Below, piece after piece: positions 4,990-7,163 of a DNA stretch of 7,163 bases. How positions within the stretch are numbered: the stretch's first letter is position 1; each line of letters begins with the position of its first letter. The stretch covers positions 1-7,163 of the forward strand of contig SKXF01000169.1 in the NCBI GenBank assembly GCA_007128555.1, written 5' to 3'. The position numbers and the translations under genes were made by a program. The notes beneath the pieces were generated by a model. The model had not been told where the DNA came from. It searched no databases and worked only from the letters and a program-made list of their open reading frames with translations. This DNA comes from Clostridia bacterium. GTDB taxonomy: Bacteria; Bacillota_E; SLMV01; PUMD01.

Positions 4990-6204
4990 TCACAGGTCTG
5001 AGTCCTCCGCGATGTCCCTGATCGCCCTGAGCCTTTCTTGCAGTTCGCTGACGCGCCTCATGCATGCATCGTATTTCTCCCTCGGCACCGTGTCATCATC
5101 ACCATCCGGGTCATCGGGACGTGCCGTGGCCATCAATGGCCCTATATAAAGGCGAACGATATCTCGGCCGTAATCAGGATCGGGAGCCCAATGCCCACCC
5201 ATTTCCTCCACGTGGCCGATCGTCCCCGCCCAGGGTAGACTCGTGACCAGGTGGTACCGCGGATGGGGTTCACCCAGGGGTTCGACGCCGACGTAGGCAG
5301 CGAGGTGGTTGTAGTGGGCGCGAACTCCCTCCCCGGGAGTGTCAAAACTCTGGTGATCCTCGGGACGATCACCTGCGGCGTCCGCCGTCTTGATGCCGGC
5401 CCAGTTGTTCTGCTCAGGCCGCACAACACCACCATAATGCCCGAAACCCGTCTCCCGGGCACTCTGGGCGTACGCGATCTCAGGCCGGATTCCGATCCTG
5501 GTCCCCAGCAACCAGTACTCATCAGCAATATCGATGAACCTGTCATGGGCACCGTTCTCCCGCGCCCACCTGGACGCCTGAAGGGCGGACAACTCGGGTG
5601 GCCCGACGATGGGCGTAACCTTCCGCACACCAAAATAGTCACCTACAGCGGCAGCGATCGCCTCAGCTTGCAACTGCAGAAAAGACTCTTCAAACAGCAG
5701 ATCGGCATCCTCGGCATTACTGAGAAATCCACGCTCCAATATCACCGCCGGCATCTGCGTCCTGCGGATCACTCCGTAGTAATCCGCATCGCCCGAGCTG
5801 TTCCACCGGGACCATACTCCCCGGTCACCTCTCGGCCAGGGATCCCGTCCCGTCGTTTCCGTCAGGCGATCGACCAGGAACCGGGCTAGCCGATGGGAAC
5901 CCTGCCCTGGACTGGAAAAAACAGAGTGAATGGCATGATGGCCCCTGGCAGCAGGATTGGGGGCCCAATCGGCGTGCAGGCTGATAAAGATGTCAGCATT
6001 CCAACGATTCGCCAGGTTGGCTCGTTCCGGCAGGCTCAGATCCTCATCATCGCTCCGGGTCAACAACACCCTGGCGTCCATCTCCTCCAGTTCCTTTCTC
6101 AGAAGGAGAGCACATCTCAGGTTGCTCTCCTTTTCGTATCTGTCACCAGCAGATCTGGCTCCGGTGTCCCGGCCGCCATGCCCTGGATCCAGACAGACCC
6201 TCAT
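4990..6204 (-). CDS. Bifunctional peptidoglycan hydrolase: amidase_3 plus glucosaminidase-like domain
   Basis: About 404 residues. Residues 1-192 form a zinc-dependent N-acetylmuramoyl-L-alanine amidase (amidase_3), which cuts the bond between MurNAc and the stem peptide. Zinc ligands are H9 in DPGHGG, E24 in YEKESNL and H77 in SLHAD; E157 in ILERGFLSN is the catalytic glutamate. Residues about 205-360 resemble GH73-type endo-beta-N-acetylglucosaminidases: IDIADEYWLLGTRIGIRP, then YAQSARETGFGHYGG with likely catalytic E251, then NNWAGIK and the HYNHLAAYV region. An acidic linker (363-372, PDDPDGDDD) leads to a short, probably coiled-coil tail (KYDACMRRVSELQERLRAI). There is no signal peptide, unusual for a wall enzyme and more like a phage endolysin or spore-stage lysin. 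ATG 6204 is preferred because it starts MRVCLDPGHGG; in-frame ATGs at 6210 and 6219 are possible. Confidence 0.9.
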   Translation of the reverse strand: MRVCLDPGHGGRDTGARSAGDRYEKESNLRCALLLRKELEEMDARVLLTRSDDEDLSLPERANLANRWNADIFISLHADWAPNPAARGHHAIHSVFSSPGQGSHRLARFLVDRLTETTGRDPWPRGDRGVWSRWNSSGDADYYGVIRRTQMPAVILERGFLSNAEDADLLFEESFLQLQAEAIAAAVGDYFGVRKVTPIVGPPELSALQASRWARENGAHDRFIDIADEYWLLGTRIGIRPEIAYAQSARETGFGHYGGVVRPEQNNWAGIKTADAAGDRPEDHQSFDTPGEGVRAHYNHLAAYVGVEPLGEPHPRYHLVTSLPWAGTIGHVEEMGGHWAPDPDYGRDIVRLYIGPLMATARPDDPDGDDDTVPREKYDACMRRVSELQERLRAIRDIAEDSDL

Positions 6205-6296
6205 AATCATACCCCCCATCGCATCAGCACGATCTTCCCTGCCTACGGATCGCGTGCCTTCTGCAAGGCCCCTGGCCGGTGGAACACGAGATCGTG

Positions 6297-6314
6297 GTCA
6301 CATAACTATGTTAC
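6297..6314. promoter_or_regulatory. Near-perfect 18-base dyad, possible operator
   Basis: GTCACATAACTATGTTAC is symmetrical except for one mismatched pair (6299/6312) and the central AC (6305-6306). It is AT-rich inside GC-rich surroundings and lies about 93 bases upstream of the hydrolase start, suiting a dimeric regulator. It is also nested inside the ACGAG/CTCGT and GTGGAAC/GTTCCAC arms. Confidence 0.35.
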
Positions 6315-6365
6315 TCGTCATACCTGTCGCTGGTTCCACACCCTGCCGCCCCCAGGCACCGAGTG

Positions 6366-6405
6366 TTGCATAAGCAGAAACATCTCCGTCTTGATTCTGC
6401 TGCAA
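6366..6405. repeat. Bulged 11-bp hairpin in the divergent region
   Basis: TTGCA (6366-6370) and GCAGAA (6374-6379) pair with TTCTGC (6395-6400) and TGCAA (6401-6405), giving eleven pairs with a three-base TAA bulge and a 15-base loop. No T-run follows on either strand. The strand that would be transcribed is not known. Confidence 0.4.
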
Positions 6406-6515
6406 TCACCCCCAGTCGTTTGTGTGCCCGAAGAAAACCAGTTTGCCCTCAGTGCAGGAAAAGCCCAGGCGATGCCCAATATGTGTTGAAAGGCAATAGA
6501 CCAGATACGACGATC

Positions 6516-6553
6516 AGGCCAAATCTGCCCGGGGCCTTCGTTAACACAGGCCC
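6516..6553 (+). promoter_or_regulatory. Mutually exclusive stems upstream of the aminotransferase
   Basis: AGGCC (6516-6520) can pair with GGCCT (6533-6537), and GGGCCT (6532-6537) can instead pair with AGGCCC (6548-6553), six perfect pairs around a 10-base loop. The two stems share one strand, as in attenuators and riboswitch expression platforms. The segment ends 30 bases before the Shine-Dalgarno of the aminotransferase. No T-run follows, so any switch would more likely act on translation. I recognise no riboswitch class. Confidence 0.3.
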
Positions 6554-6598
6554 ATGATCCTGAAGTTCCGGTTCAACTCTTGGAAGGAGTGAGCGTTG

Positions 6599-7163
6599 AT
6601 GCAACAAGACCCGTACTATGACTTGGTCTCGAAGAGAGTACAGCGCAACTGGCAGACCGAGGGATACGGTGCATGGCGAAAGGTCTCCAATCCCGAAGCG
6701 GTTCCCCTCAACTTTGGTTTCCCCTACCCCACATCGTATCCCTTCGAGGAGCTGGCATCTGCCTGTGCTGCGGTCATGAAAGAGGACGGCGCCGATGCCC
6801 TGAAATACGGAGGTGGCCCCCTGGCTGCAAAGATGGACCGCATGATCGCCGATCGCTGTAAAGAGCGGGGCATGGACGTCGGGGATGACGAACTGTTGAT
6901 CACCAGTGGTTCTGCCCAGGCTATCAGCCTCGCCGCTGAACTGTTCCTCAACGAGGGTGACTCCATGCTCGTCGAAGGACCCACTTTCATGGGAGCGCTG
7001 AAATCCTTCCAGGAGCATCCCGTCGATATCTACGCCATCGAAGGCGATGACGACGGGGTCAAGACCGATGATATGGAACACCGGCTGCAAAAGCTGTCCT
7101 CTGGGGGAAGGGGCCCGAAGTTCTTCTACTCCATCCCCAACTTCAACAACCCCGCGGGCTTCA
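6599..7163 (+). CDS. PLP-dependent aminotransferase, MocR/LysN-like (3' end cut)
   Basis: The first 188 codons of a fold-type I aminotransferase that continues past the right edge. Visible family features are NFGFPYPTSYPFEEL (38-52), the substrate-side ALKYGGGPLAAKMDRMIADR (67-86, as 'A-L-x-Y-G-x-x-x-G' in relatives), ITSGSAQAISLAAELFLNEGD (101-121) forming the PLP phosphate cup, VEGPTFMGAL (125-134), and IPNFNNPAGF (179-188), where the Asn of NNPAG faces the cofactor ring. The PLP lysine lies beyond the window. No DNA-binding domain precedes it, so it is a stand-alone enzyme like the 2-aminoadipate/aromatic/branched-chain transaminases (LysN type) rather than a MocR regulator. The substrate cannot be told. 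ATG 6599 follows AAGGAG with a 9-base spacer; the adjacent TTG at 6596 is also possible. Confidence 0.9.
   Translation, partial: MQQDPYYDLVSKRVQRNWQTEGYGAWRKVSNPEAVPLNFGFPYPTSYPFEELASACAAVMKEDGADALKYGGGPLAAKMDRMIADRCKERGMDVGDDELLITSGSAQAISLAAELFLNEGDSMLVEGPTFMGALKSFQEHPVDIYAIEGDDDGVKTDDMEHRLQKLSSGGRGPKFFYSIPNFNNPAGF

Larger units (their letters stand above)
6205..6598. other. Divergent intergenic region, structured, no supported gene
   Basis: The 379-394 bases between the hydrolase and the aminotransferase hold no gene I can support. A 64-codon plus-strand frame at 6363-6557 has no clear ribosome binding site and an unnatural composition. Several inverted repeats are present: GTGGAAC (6279-6285) with GTTCCAC (6333-6339), with ACGAG/CTCGT nested inside; a dyad at 6297-6314; a bulged hairpin at 6366-6405; and competing AGGCC/GGGCCT/AGGCCC segments at 6516-6553. 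Promoters for both flanking genes should lie here, but I found no strong -35/-10 pair. Confidence 0.5.

Noticed and set aside
5251..5889. A 212-codon plus-strand frame opposite the hydrolase gene
   Set aside because: It is antisense to a gene whose catalytic motifs are clearly conserved, and its translation has no recognisable features.
6278..6285. GGTGGAAC resembling the T-box core
   Set aside because: The match stops after eight bases, the rest of the conserved T-box sequence and the terminator are missing, and it lies over 300 bases from the aminotransferase start.
6363..6557. 64-codon plus-strand frame with a CPQC motif
   Set aside because: No ribosome binding site, and it includes the hairpin at 6366-6405; a single CxxC in a GC-rich chance frame is weak evidence.

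Overview
The window is a gene-dense, GC-rich bacterial chromosomal segment carrying ten protein genes, two of them cut by the window ends. No tRNA, rRNA, CRISPR array, transposase or integrase is visible. The gene content (AtpZ/AtpI-type ATP synthase accessory protein, a MoaD/HesA sulfur-carrier pair of the kind that accompanies tungsten enzymes, a nickel-responsive NikR, a bifunctional peptidoglycan hydrolase) suggests an anaerobe, perhaps a GC-rich member of the Firmicutes/Clostridia. That placement is inference; no marker gene in the window settles it.

Left block, minus strand (about 3007 down to 1): a small exported beta-rich protein of unknown function, a tandem-GNAT acetyltransferase, a MoaD/ThiS-like ubiquitin-fold protein ending in Gly-Gly, and a HesA/MoeB/ThiF-type adenylyltransferase. 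They lie in one orientation with gaps of about 57, 95 and 105 bases and may form one transcript. After an 87-base gap holding a dyad and a good promoter comes the start of an AtpZ/AtpI gene, probably the first gene of an ATP synthase operon continuing to the left. The MoaD and HesA proteins should work together: HesA adenylates the C-terminal Gly-Gly so that it can carry sulfur as a thiocarboxylate.

Middle block, plus strand (3161 to 4895): NikR, divergent from the exported-protein gene and with a candidate operator just before its ribosome binding site; a class I SAM-dependent methyltransferase preceded by a hairpin-rich 173-base leader; and a 97-residue small protein of unknown function with a possible PH-like fold. 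A perfect 31-base palindrome lies between this block and the convergent hydrolase gene.

Right block: a two-domain cell-wall hydrolase on the minus strand (amidase_3 plus a glucosaminidase-like domain, no signal peptide), then a 379-base divergent intergenic region with several inverted repeats, then the first 188 codons of a PLP-dependent aminotransferase of the MocR/LysN type, which runs off the right edge.

Several starts appear to be TTG rather than ATG (NikR, methyltransferase, possibly the GNAT), chosen from Shine-Dalgarno placement. No clearly novel defence or mobile system is evident. The most interesting material is the sulfur-carrier pair found without its usual partner enzyme, the structured intergenic leaders, and the possible NikR autoregulatory site.
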